This document shows, in pieces, positions 16,549 through 27,877 of a stretch of 64,000 bases of DNA. Within the stretch, counting starts at the first letter, position 1. Each line of letters begins with the position of its first letter. The notes beneath the pieces were generated by a model. The model did not search any database, was not told the origin of the DNA, and was given only the letters and a program-made list of their open reading frames with translations. Origin of the DNA: Rozella allomycis CSF55. Taxonomy: Eukaryota > Rozellomycota. The translations under genes and the position numbers were made by a program. The stretch lies in assembly GCA_000442015.1 (NCBI GenBank), contig KE561071.1:62001-126000 (forward strand), read 5' to 3'.

Positions 16549-18381
16549 TTAATATAATAATTGAACAACTTTTGAAATTGTAACTGAGATTGTAGTTAAA
16601 TCATCATCATTGAGAAGAATTTGATTAAACTCGTCAAAAGTAAAACAACAATTGTCGTTTACACCAAAAGTGATTGAATACCCCGATAACTCGAGACCTT
16701 TAAAAAATATCACGAAAGATTGTGCAACATCGGCCATGTTAACATTGATATAAAATTGAACAAAATGCAATTTGGAAGACTGGATATTTTGGAAAACTTG
16801 TTGTACAATTGATATCAAATCATCTTTTTCATCAATTATATCCTCTTGAGCATTATCATAGAATGTAGAAGACATTATTTTAACAGAAAACTTTTGAATA
16901 TTAGACATTAACACTTTGGAAATAAAATTGGAAAAATCGCTTGGAGTTTTATCAAAGAATTGAAAATTTAATTCTTTCAAATTTGAACTCAAAAATACAG
17001 AGTTTAGTTCATTAAAAGTAAGTTGTGTTTCCATTGGGCAAACAGGGAAATTAATTGAAAGCGTTTTCAAATTATGTAAATAATTAAAGAGCTCAATATT
17101 CCCTTTGTAAAAAGCTAATGAATTGAACATCTTTTTTACAGAAATCAAATCAGCCAGGTATTTAAATGACATCACATTTGGATGTATACTCAATCGAAAA
17201 TCAAGACTATGAATCTTTGAAGAAACAAGTGCTTCAAAGCTCTCAGCATTTTCTGGATAAAAGTTGATTTTTAACTTTCGAATCTGGGATTTTCCTAAAG
17301 ACTTGAAGAAATCATTCTGAATTTCAGGCTTCAATTTTTCACGGACGGTGAATGAAAGTGATTCAATATTCGAGTTTGGTAAATGTTTAAGCAACATCTC
17401 AACTTCTTTAGATAGCAAACAAAAATCAATTAAAAGTTCCTTTAATCTTTTAGTTTGTGGGAGAGAATGGAAAAGTGGACCTAAATCCAAATCTTTTTCT
17501 TCAACAGAAACTAAAAGTTTCAACTTTTCCACTTTTGAGTTTTTATGAACCAAAACTCTTGTTAATGACTGCAAACTCTCGTAATCTACTTTGACTTCCA
17601 ATTCTACCAAATTTAAATATTCCAAGTCTTTAAAAAAGTCATAAACAGAATGAATCTTAAGTTTTTTAATATTAAAATTTGACAGTCCAGAAGCAACAAT
17701 AGAATTATACATCTCATCGCCAAAGAAATTTGAAACTATTCTTAAATCTATATCTTCAGCCCTCATCATTAATTGTTCTAGAACTTGTTCAAAATGTATG
17801 CTATTCAAATGTTGACGAATTTCCTCCTTGTATTCTTCGTCTTCATTAATATATTCATTAAAACCATAATTAAAGTTAACATATTTATCTAAAAGGTAAT
17901 CGCCTTGGAAAAAACTAATGCCAATGTTATTAGTAATTTTCAAAGATGCTGGCTCAAAAAAGTATTTAAATGCTTCAATTTTATTTTCCCTGCTTGGGAA
18001 GGTATCCTGGAAATCTTGAAGGTCATTTGAATCATTGAACTTTATATAAAGTTTAGTCTTTATGGTTGGGATTTTACATTTTAACATTCTTCTGTTGAAT
18101 ATTAAAAACACATCATCATCCCGATGCCCTATTGCGGCTTTAGAACATCTTATAAAGTTGAGTAACTCTATATGACGGTCGTAACATATTTTGAAAGCTT
18201 TGCAAGTAACACCAAGCGCTATTGAATCTGCAAGTGAAAGATATTCCGAGATCATCAATCCCAACTCGGCAGGAAATGACTTAATCGTATTTACTTGCTC
18301 ATTCTTCTTTGGAATGCTAGGAGTAGGAATAGCCAGCAATATACTGAATAGTAAACATAAAAAAATATAATATTTTTTCAT
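16549..18381 (-). CDS. secreted F-box-like, leucine-rich protein
   Basis: 610 residues in one exon. The ATG at 18381 is chosen because it gives a textbook signal peptide (MKKYYIFLCLLFSILLAIP); the frame is open 15 residues further upstream. Residues ~35-75 (FPAELGLMISEYLSLADSIA, LGVTCKAFK) resemble an F-box. The remainder is a long, irregular leucine-rich array with recurring short blocks of the IKKLKIHS and NLVELEVK kind. F-box proteins normally work in the cytosol as SCF adaptors, so a signal peptide is unexpected; a secreted F-box effector acting in a host cell is one explanation. The F-box match is by pattern only. Confidence 0.6.
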   Translation of the reverse strand: MKKYYIFLCLLFSILLAIPTPSIPKKNEQVNTIKSFPAELGLMISEYLSLADSIALGVTCKAFKICYDRHIELLNFIRCSKAAIGHRDDDVFLIFNRRMLKCKIPTIKTKLYIKFNDSNDLQDFQDTFPSRENKIEAFKYFFEPASLKITNNIGISFFQGDYLLDKYVNFNYGFNEYINEDEEYKEEIRQHLNSIHFEQVLEQLMMRAEDIDLRIVSNFFGDEMYNSIVASGLSNFNIKKLKIHSVYDFFKDLEYLNLVELEVKVDYESLQSLTRVLVHKNSKVEKLKLLVSVEEKDLDLGPLFHSLPQTKRLKELLIDFCLLSKEVEMLLKHLPNSNIESLSFTVREKLKPEIQNDFFKSLGKSQIRKLKINFYPENAESFEALVSSKIHSLDFRLSIHPNVMSFKYLADLISVKKMFNSLAFYKGNIELFNYLHNLKTLSINFPVCPMETQLTFNELNSVFLSSNLKELNFQFFDKTPSDFSNFISKVLMSNIQKFSVKIMSSTFYDNAQEDIIDEKDDLISIVQQVFQNIQSSKLHFVQFYINVNMADVAQSFVIFFKGLELSGYSITFGVNDNCCFTFDEFNQILLNDDDLTTISVTISKVVQLLY

Positions 18382-18613
18382 GTATTTCACCAGGGTGGGG
18401 CGGAAACAATATCTAAGATAGGGCATAGGGATATTCTTTCCTTTAAGCCATTTTGATTAAACACTGAGAAGATCATTATTCAAATCAAAGCTACTGAAAG
18501 GGTTAGAAAAATCGCCAGAAATGCCATACTCGTAAACACAAAATACTTGACTAATTTAATTCTTTAAACTTAAAATTTTGAAAATTGTATGCAAAAATTT
18601 ATTTCCTGGTGCC

Positions 18614-20413
18614 TTATGCTAGAAGACTTACCAAATCAGCATCCTTTCTTAGACCTTGACGTTTAATTTGTCTTGAATATCTAAACAACGTAGGAAAACT
18701 ATGTTTTGAAAATGATACTCTTGGAAAATTACCATCAACTGCAATTGAACTCGGTAATGTTAACACTTCATCAGGGTCGGGGTAATATGCAATAGAATCT
18801 TTCTTAAAGTCGATATTTCCATGTTCATCATCAGGAAGGTTCAAAAACTCAAAAACATCTCTTCTTATTTCGAAATTTTCCTTAATTTCAGGTGCTAATG
18901 GAGATACTAAGCAAACACCTTCTAAGCTAAAAAGATCAACTCCCTCAAAATCCTCGACAAAAATGGGATTTTCATTGTCTAAGAATTCATCTTTATATTG
19001 CCCCGAAAAAAATGGCAAGTTATCACCACTCGCACTCACAATTGCACCATTTTCATCAAAGAAGCCAAAATTCTTTTTCATGGGCAATAAATTTTCAGTT
19101 ATGTACAATTCGGGACATTCTCGTTGATCTAGTTCAAGCTCCATGACTACATCTTCTTGAATGGTCTCTAAGCTACCCCGGAATTTCCTGTGCTCAAATG
19201 TAGGTTTCGGCTCAATATTTAAGAGCGAAATTGTCGCCAAGTCTAAAGATTGTCTTGAGTTTTCTTTAATCGCTTCATTGCATGCGTCTAGTTTTGATAA
19301 AGCGCTTATATCATCAAATTTAGATGAGGACGGTATCGCACTCGAAGACAAAGCTTTTTGGGTGCTTTCTTCAAGTATATCTGTATCATTATCCATTTTA
19401 TTGTTTCTTTTGGGCTGCTTTACTTCTTCATTTCTATTACGTTTCTTCTGCTTCTTTTTAAAAACTTCTGAACCTTTTCGCGGAGACTAAATATCACGCA
19501 TATATGATTAATACTACTGGCGAAGTTTCAAAATCCAATTTTTGATCTTCTAAAACTGCTTTAATGTCTTTCTTCGGGGCCAAGGAAGCCTTTGTTGGCC
19601 GCATATATGATGGACTTGATTTTTCCATAGCTTTCGCAACTTTTGGTTTTTTTAAGCTGACAGGCAATTTCTTTAGTTTTTTAACATTTTCAGGCGAAAC
19701 GATATCTTTTGTCGAATTTTCCAAATCATCTGAATTTATGGGCCTGAGTTCAGAGTTTGCGTTTTCCACATTAATTTCACATTCCACCTTATCCAGAGAA
19801 ATAGATTTCTCTAGGCCCGAGTCTGCGCTACTTAATTGTTTATTTTCTACAAGGTCATCCGTTTGAACTTCCTTTTGTCCTGACTGCACAATCTTTGGTG
19901 CATCTCTTGATAAAAGCATAAAATATGCACGGATTAAAAGTTCCAGACAGCAAATAGTCTCTGGTGCGCCGTCAATTTTGAGCATAGACGCTACCTCAGC
20001 TTGTGGAGTAAATTCAAAACGATTCTGTTAAAAAGTAATCTGGAAATTATACCAAGCTATATTCAGACTTTAAAGTCTCAATTGTATACATCCCACCAGT
20101 GGATTGAAGAAAATTTACAACGATATTTAGCATTAGTCGCTCTTTTGACTCCATTCAATTTAATGAATTTACCTATCCCGTTATCATTTTCAACAGCGGC
20201 TTTGCCAAAAGTAGTTGTTCGATTCATTAAAGGTTTATGCCCATTCAATATTTTTGATACGTTGGAGAGAATGGATGCCTCTTGAAACTCCACGTTAAAC
20301 CTTACCTTGTACGCGCCTTTTAGCCCACATTTATCCATCGCTTCATCTATTTCGTTTATGTAAGGTTCGATATTTTCTTTTTCGAACATTTTTTTGTCAA
20401 CGGGAAACGACAT
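18614..20413 (-). CDS. unrecognised protein with a disordered middle
   Basis: About 570 residues. Exons run from ATG 20413 (MSFPVDKK), across one 65-nt intron or two tiny introns around a 15-nt microexon (20053-20067), then a 31-nt intron at about 19496, to the stop at 18614. The first ~145 residues look folded (YKVRFNVEFQE, KYRCKFSSIHWWD, FEFTPQAEVASML, ETICCLELLIRAYFMLL). The middle is Lys/Ser/Glu-rich and disordered, and includes a KKKQKKRNRNEE basic patch that may act as a nuclear signal. The last 100 residues are again ordered and acidic, ending FRYSRQIKRQGLRKD. I do not recognise a family. Confidence 0.65.
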
Positions 20414-20515
20414 CTGTTTGTTTACAAAATGCCCCGCAGATACCCAGCCCGCCAAAATAGATTTCTCGAAAAATGAATCAATTATACTACTAGTTCAAAT
20501 AATATTTTTTATTGA

Positions 20516-21133
20516 TTAAAGAACACATTTTAGCTGCAAAAAGTCTGGGATGTAACTCCCGTTGTAGCCGTTATTGGCGAATGTAATTCCAAAACTGGCA
20601 TTCTGACCAGGTGATAAATTAGTATTCCATCTCTCTGGAAGCATTACCCAAGGATTTTGCGAATCAGGATTTCTTGTGACGCCCCAGAAGGAATCGATTG
20701 TAATTGGTGATGGATATGAGAGTTTAACTTCCCAAAATGATAGATTATGAGAGCCTGCAAATACATGATAGAAAACTCCAAAAGAATATTGGCTATTAAA
20801 ATTAGTGTAATAGGACAAAGAGCATGACTCAGTAATTGTAGTTGTATTGTTGTCATTTAAAGGACCTAAGTTATTCGATGTAATATTATTTGATGTGATT
20901 GTTAAGTTTGCGATTTTCTGCGTTAAATCATGGTTATTGCATGTGCATCCAAAATCCAATGTACCGTTTACCATCTTGTAGCAATGATTTAACTTTATGT
21001 TAAACCACTTATTTTTGAAGCAGGTTTGTTCACATTTTCGTATAAATGAATTGCAATGGTCACTTTTGAATTTGGCAACTGCTGGTTCCGTTAAAGTAGC
21101 AAGGGCAAATAAAAGGAAGATGATTCGAAGCAT
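20516..21133 (-). CDS. secreted protein with CBM2-like carbohydrate-binding domain
   Basis: 205 residues, one exon. A signal peptide (MLRIIFLLFALATLTEPAVA) is followed by a Cys-rich stretch with six cysteines (residues ~27-65) and an Asn/Thr-rich linker with several N-glycosylation sites. The C-terminal ~100 residues follow the cellulose/chitin-binding module family 2 pattern: FWEVKLSYPSPITIDSFWG, WNTNLSPGQNASFGITFANN and a final Cys, with the exposed Trp residues expected of a sugar-binding face. No catalytic domain is attached. It may bind host or self cell-wall polysaccharide. Confidence 0.72.
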   Translation of the reverse strand: MLRIIFLLFALATLTEPAVAKFKSDHCNSFIRKCEQTCFKNKWFNIKLNHCYKMVNGTLDFGCTCNNHDLTQKIANLTITSNNITSNNLGPLNDNNTTTITESCSLSYYTNFNSQYSFGVFYHVFAGSHNLSFWEVKLSYPSPITIDSFWGVTRNPDSQNPWVMLPERWNTNLSPGQNASFGITFANNGYNGSYIPDFLQLKCVL

Positions 21134-21374
21134 GATGACAACAAATGAACCTGCTATTTATATTTGGTCACTTTGATGGACTTTCCTATAAAGGGAAAAT
21201 TTTAAAAGTAAACAATCAATTGTAAATAAACATTGAAAGTTTCTGTCCTGATGGCCATAGTCTATAAGTTTTTTCAAAAACTTTTGGTACAATCTATTTT
21301 TTATACGTTATGCTATTTTTAACTTTTGATTTTTATTGGTTAGGAAAATTTGATGATCCCCTAACGTGTTACAA

Positions 21375-22661
21375 ATGCGACGTTTGTTCTCATTGACTTT
21401 CTTGGTATACGGGGCGGTTTATTGCCTCGATGAAAGAAACTTTGTTGGAGAAGTATCTGATATTGGATATACAGCAGACAATGCCGAAGCTTGGACGTCA
21501 GTTGACAATCCTGCGAGAGCAGCGACATTATTGAACTCTACTTTTGAATATACATTTGATAAGCTACCCAAGTCAGGGAAACCAGATATTCAGCCGTGGT
21601 CGGGAAGTTATTGGCCAACGTATTTGGATTCAATCAACTACAAATGGGCAGGTGCTCATGTTCCATCACCTGTAGAAAAATATGAAAGAGCTTTCAATGT
21701 AACTGGACTTGCCAACTTGGTTTCATCAAACATAGGAATCAATGCAAATTGGTTAAAGAAGGTAGCTTGCCAAACGGATGATGACTGTGGTGGAACAAAT
21801 GTTGGTCGTTGTGTTAGTAGGGATATAGAGCCGAAAAAGATTTGTATTCCTACCTGGTATGGAATTTGCCATGCATGGTCAGCAGCTGCTATTGAAGAAA
21901 TGCAACCAAAATACAGAGTTAAAGTGAACAATGTGATTTTTGACATTAACGATATTAAGGCTCTTGTTTCAGTTATGTATGACTATACTTTTAAAAACAC
22001 TGTGTCTTTATCAATGATCGGAAAGAGATGCAACCAAAAGAAGACAGAAATCGACCTAGACCCCATGGGAAGACCAAAAGATCCTGGATGTAGAGATATG
22101 AATGCTGCAACATTTCATACTTTGATGGCCAATGTTGTTGGAATCAATAAGAAGACCTTTTATTTTAACAAGGAGATGGATTCTGAAGTCTGGAATCAAC
22201 CAATGGCTGGTTTTACAGTGAACAGTGCCAACAAAATTTCCAAAGAAGATGCAAGAAAAGAATTTATTGTTCGAGACGAGTCATTTTCATCTGAAGGGCC
22301 ATTTACTCCAAAGGCTGTCGACTTTGTCAAGGTTCAATCAACAGTGTCTTATGTCAAGGAAACAAATCCAAGAACATTAAGAAAAACAAAGCTGGTTGTT
22401 AATAACATGACATTGGATTATATACTGGAACTGGATGCAGATGGGAAAATCATTGGCGGGGAATGGATAGGGAATACTATTTTGAACCACCCAGGGTTTG
22501 TAGTTTTCGTTAAATCAAGAGAAAAGAACTCTGCTATATTTGGCAAGAAGATGAAATGGGTTAATGTTAAAGCCATACTTGATGCATCTACGCTTGGAAC
22601 TCCAACGAAAATGTATGTCCCGATTCTTCCAGAGATAACTGCAGCAGAAACAGAACTTTAA
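21375..22661 (+). CDS. transglutaminase-elicitor-like secreted protein
   Basis: 428 residues, one exon. The start at 21375 gives a signal peptide (MRRLFSLTFLVYGAVYC). The body resembles the TGase_elicitor family first known from Phytophthora cell-wall transglutaminases: PWSGSYWPTYLDSINYKWAG, SPVEKYERAF, a disulfide-rich CQTDDDCGG segment, the active-site region IPTWYGICHAWSAAA with the likely catalytic Cys, FDINDIKALVSVMYDY, GCRDMNAATFH, and EVWNQPMAGF. Such enzymes cross-link proteins outside the cell. The family is best known from oomycetes and some bacteria, so its presence next to fungal-type genes may reflect transfer or old shared ancestry. Annotation is by remembered family pattern. 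Confidence 0.85.
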   Translation: MRRLFSLTFLVYGAVYCLDERNFVGEVSDIGYTADNAEAWTSVDNPARAATLLNSTFEYTFDKLPKSGKPDIQPWSGSYWPTYLDSINYKWAGAHVPSPVEKYERAFNVTGLANLVSSNIGINANWLKKVACQTDDDCGGTNVGRCVSRDIEPKKICIPTWYGICHAWSAAAIEEMQPKYRVKVNNVIFDINDIKALVSVMYDYTFKNTVSLSMIGKRCNQKKTEIDLDPMGRPKDPGCRDMNAATFHTLMANVVGINKKTFYFNKEMDSEVWNQPMAGFTVNSANKISKEDARKEFIVRDESFSSEGPFTPKAVDFVKVQSTVSYVKETNPRTLRKTKLVVNNMTLDYILELDADGKIIGGEWIGNTILNHPGFVVFVKSREKNSAIFGKKMKWVNVKAILDASTLGTPTKMYVPILPEITAAETEL

Positions 22662-22709
22662 ATAAAGTGATTAAATGAATGAAAAGTTTAAAGTTGTAGT
22701 AAATGTTTA

Positions 22710-24788
<2,079 letters not shown>

Positions 24789-24928
24789 AAATTCACCAGG
24801 GTTATTGTGGCTAGGTGTTGACCTGCACATGACTAGAAAAAGTTCATCCTGTGATATTAATAAATTGAATGCATTTTATTCCAATTTTATTTTGTCTTTT
24901 TTGGTGGATCAAACTATTGTGGCTTGGT

Positions 24929-26673
24929 ATGAAACGAAAAACTGAATTCGAGGTGGACGACGGACCGCGTAGATGGAAAGAATATCAAGAAGATAATACA
25001 GATTTCAAGCTACCATATAAAGGAGAAGATGGTCGCTGGAAAAAAGAAAAAATTAGACCAAAAGAAATTATTGAACAAGATGATGAAGAATTTAAAGAAG
25101 AACAAAAGGAAGAATCAGGAGATATTTTAACTGAAGAAAAAATGGCTCAAGCGGCATTGGATATTCTCTCTGATCCCCAGGAAAATCTTGGACAATTAAA
25201 AAAGTTGAAAACATCTTTAAAGAATTCCAAAGATGAAGTTCATAAGATTTATCTAATTTTGACTCTTTGCTCTCTTTACAAAGATTTGATTCCGGAATAT
25301 AGAATTAGGCCTTTGACTGAAAAGGAATTGAATATGAAAGTAAATTTTTTTCATTTAAATTATAAAGGTTTCAAATGATGTTAAAAAATTGAGAGATTTT
25401 GAACAAACATTTTTATCACACTACCAAGGGTTTTTAAAAGAAGTTGAATTCATTTTGTCATCAAAGACAATTTCTGAAAAATTGTTATTAGCGTGCATTG
25501 AATGTTTGTGTCAATTAATGATAAAGGCTCCATATTTCAATTTCTTTAAGAATATTGTTTCAATAGTGGGAAGGTTCACATTGAATTCAGTCGTGGGAGA
25601 AAAATGCTGCAATTCAATGAAGGCGCTTTTTCAAGGGGATGAATCTGGAACTGTTTCTCTTCAAGGAATTCAAGTTTTGTATGCGTTGATAAAAAAGAAG
25701 AAATTTAATGTTCCTTGTAGAGTTATTGAAACTTTTACCTTTCTTAAACTACGCTACGAATATCGTGCTTCAGTCAACGATAAACCAAAAATGTCTAAAA
25801 ATCAAAAGAAAAAGTTGAAAAAAGATGAAAAGATGCTGGAAAAAGAAATGAAGGAGGCAGAAGCCATAGTCGCCTTTGATGAGAAACAGGCAGCATACAA
25901 GGAAACCTTAAAACTAATCTTTTACATATACGTAAATATTTTAAAGTCGCAAAAAGCAACCCTTTTGGTTTCCGTTTTAAAGGGTATATCAAAGTAAATA
26001 GAATCTATCTATCAAAAATAGGTTTGTTCATTTAGTGGATTATAAATTGGTCGTCGATATTATAAAAACAGTAAAAGAAAGAACCAACGATGAAAAATTA
26101 ACCCTCGACCAGGGTTTGTCATGCGTCATGACTGCAGTCGCTGCTGCCGAAAATGAATCAATGGGTACTATTTTTGTCATTCAAATATTAGGCGAACAGA
26201 TGGATTTAAAACAATTTTATGTTTATTTGTACAATCTTATTGACCAATTTGCGAAAAAATCGTTTGATATTGAAGTTGTAGAGACTTGTTTTAAATCACT
26301 ATTCTTTAAAAGATTTCAGGTAAACAGTCTATGATTTTTAAATTAGCCACCAGTAAATAGAGTAGCGTCTTTTGCCCACAAACTTTCTAAAGTCGCCATA
26401 AACTTGGATGACAGCACCATTCGTTTAAAGCTCTTTAATATTATAGTTCATCTTTTTATTGTAAGACTTTAAACATTTATTAAATAGAAATACCCTGGAA
26501 TTAGGGTTATCGCTGGTAATGAGCAAATTGCTAATGGTGTTTATCTTGAAAAGGCTAAAGATCCTGATATGGCATCACCTCTCAGCACAAAGTTATTAGA
26601 GTATGAAAAATGGAAAAAAATGAAGCAGCCAGAGTTGCAACCTCTTTTAAAGCAGATTAAACAATTCGAATAA
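24929..26673 (+). CDS. NOC3: nucleolar complex protein 3 (ribosome biogenesis)
   Basis: 544 residues in five exons; introns 27-28 nt (first at 25340-25367). The family signature YRIRPLTEKELNMKV is followed by KLRDFEQTFLSHYQGFLKEV, then the HEAT-like helical region. A charged KKLKKDEKMLEKEMKEAEA stretch matches the NOC3 linker, and the CBF/Noc domain ends with KYPGIRVIAGNEQ. An N-terminal basic/acidic segment (MKRKTEFEVDDGPRRW) fits a nucleolar protein. In yeast Noc3 acts with Noc2 in 60S precursor transport and also in replication licensing. The protein is shorter than human NOC3L, mostly in the C-terminal insert. It is divergent from prolyl-tRNA synthetase. Confidence 0.93.
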
Positions 26674-26728
26674 ATAAATAATCAATGTCATTAACTAACT
26701 TTTCAATCATTTCACAAACCGAACAATA

Positions 26729-27315
26729 TCAATCAAATACTTTATTTTTTATATTTTCATCACATAAATCATAGCTTTTCAAAATCATTCCTTTCACCAC
26801 ATCATTCTCTTTCCATCCAAAAACCTGCTCCATTGTAATATTATATTTTACGGCTAGTTTTGAATCTTCCTCGGGAACTTTGCCAAACCATTTTAAAAGT
26901 GGAAAATCTTCGTCGTCATATTGTAAGGAAGATTCAGTCAGCGATGTCAATGCGAATTCTTCCCAATCTATCTCATTTTCTTCCGTGTACTTTGGATCAT
27001 CATCAATAATACATGTCATTCCACTATCACTAAAGTGAATCCCTAATAATTCGTAATCCTCAAAGGGCCTAGGAGGCCCAAAAGAATACATGATTTCGTT
27101 TGACGAAACTTCTTGAACTTCGAATGAATTTCTCTATAGACAAGTTTTAAAAATATTACTTGTCTAAAATAATCATATAACGCGTCATCGATTGTTACAG
27201 GCACATGTGTTCGTATTTGGTATGGGGACACACGCGCAGGAGCCATTAATATATTGGTTTCGTAACGAACCTTATCCACAATATAGCTTGGATCTGTAAC
27301 AAGAATTTTCTTCAT
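26729..27315 (-). CDS. unrecognised acidic protein
   Basis: 186 residues in two exons with one 26-nt intron. The N-terminal half (MKKILVTDPSYIVDKVRYET, PYQIRTHVPVTIDDALYDYF) looks folded. The C-terminal half is acidic with many Trp/Phe (EIDWEEFALTSL, FPLLKWFGKVPEED). No signal peptide, membrane segment or motif that I can name. Its tail lies 55 bp from the tail of NOC3. Spliced codons run without a break, which supports a real gene. Confidence 0.6.
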
Positions 27316-27428
27316 CGCCTATTGTTTCAGTGGATTAGTTTTTACAAGTCTGAACGATCTATACATAAAAGGCTAAAATTCCAGTTTAAAGTTTAACACC
27401 AAAGTCTTTTTATTTCTAAAACCGTTTC

Positions 27429-27818
27429 ATGAATCGGTTTAATATCATCCGGTCAGATCAATTTTATGCTAGATTTGTCAATTTTTTTGGACAAGAAAAT
27501 CCGATAAATAATGCATATATGCATAATGATAAGAACATCGATTGTGATTACCAGCAAGTTTTGTCATCAAAGCCAAATCCATTTAGGAAGAGTGAGGAGC
27601 GAGAACCAGAAATCTATGAAACTATGCAATTCAAAGAGTTCAAAATTAAAGAATGGAATCAATTTGATAGTTTCATTTACCAATCGCAACCTATTCTTAC
27701 GTTAAAGTAATAAATGTCCAAAAGCAATAATAGAATGGACATCAATAATCTTTGCCGCGAATGGGATCAAGCTGATTCTGATATTTACGATATCGATAAC
27801 ATTAATTTGTGGCTATAA
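27429..27818 (+). CDS. unrecognised small protein
   Basis: 120 residues in two exons. The frame runs from ATG 27429 to about 27709; a 27-nt GTAATA...TAATAG intron then leads into KMDINNLCREWDQADSDIYD and a TAA at 27816. Asn/Gln/Glu-rich and highly charged, without a predicted domain. The intron has the same length and branch-like TAAT as confirmed introns in neighbouring genes, which is the main support for the second exon. Confidence 0.5.
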
Positions 27819-27877
27819 GTTGACAAAATAAATTGTACGTAGCGACGTTTTTAAGTTAGTTACCAACAGCCACATTA

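Noticed and set aside
20001-20285. 94-residue plus-strand ORF
   Set aside because: Fully antisense to a spliced minus-strand gene with better codon use; treated as a shadow.
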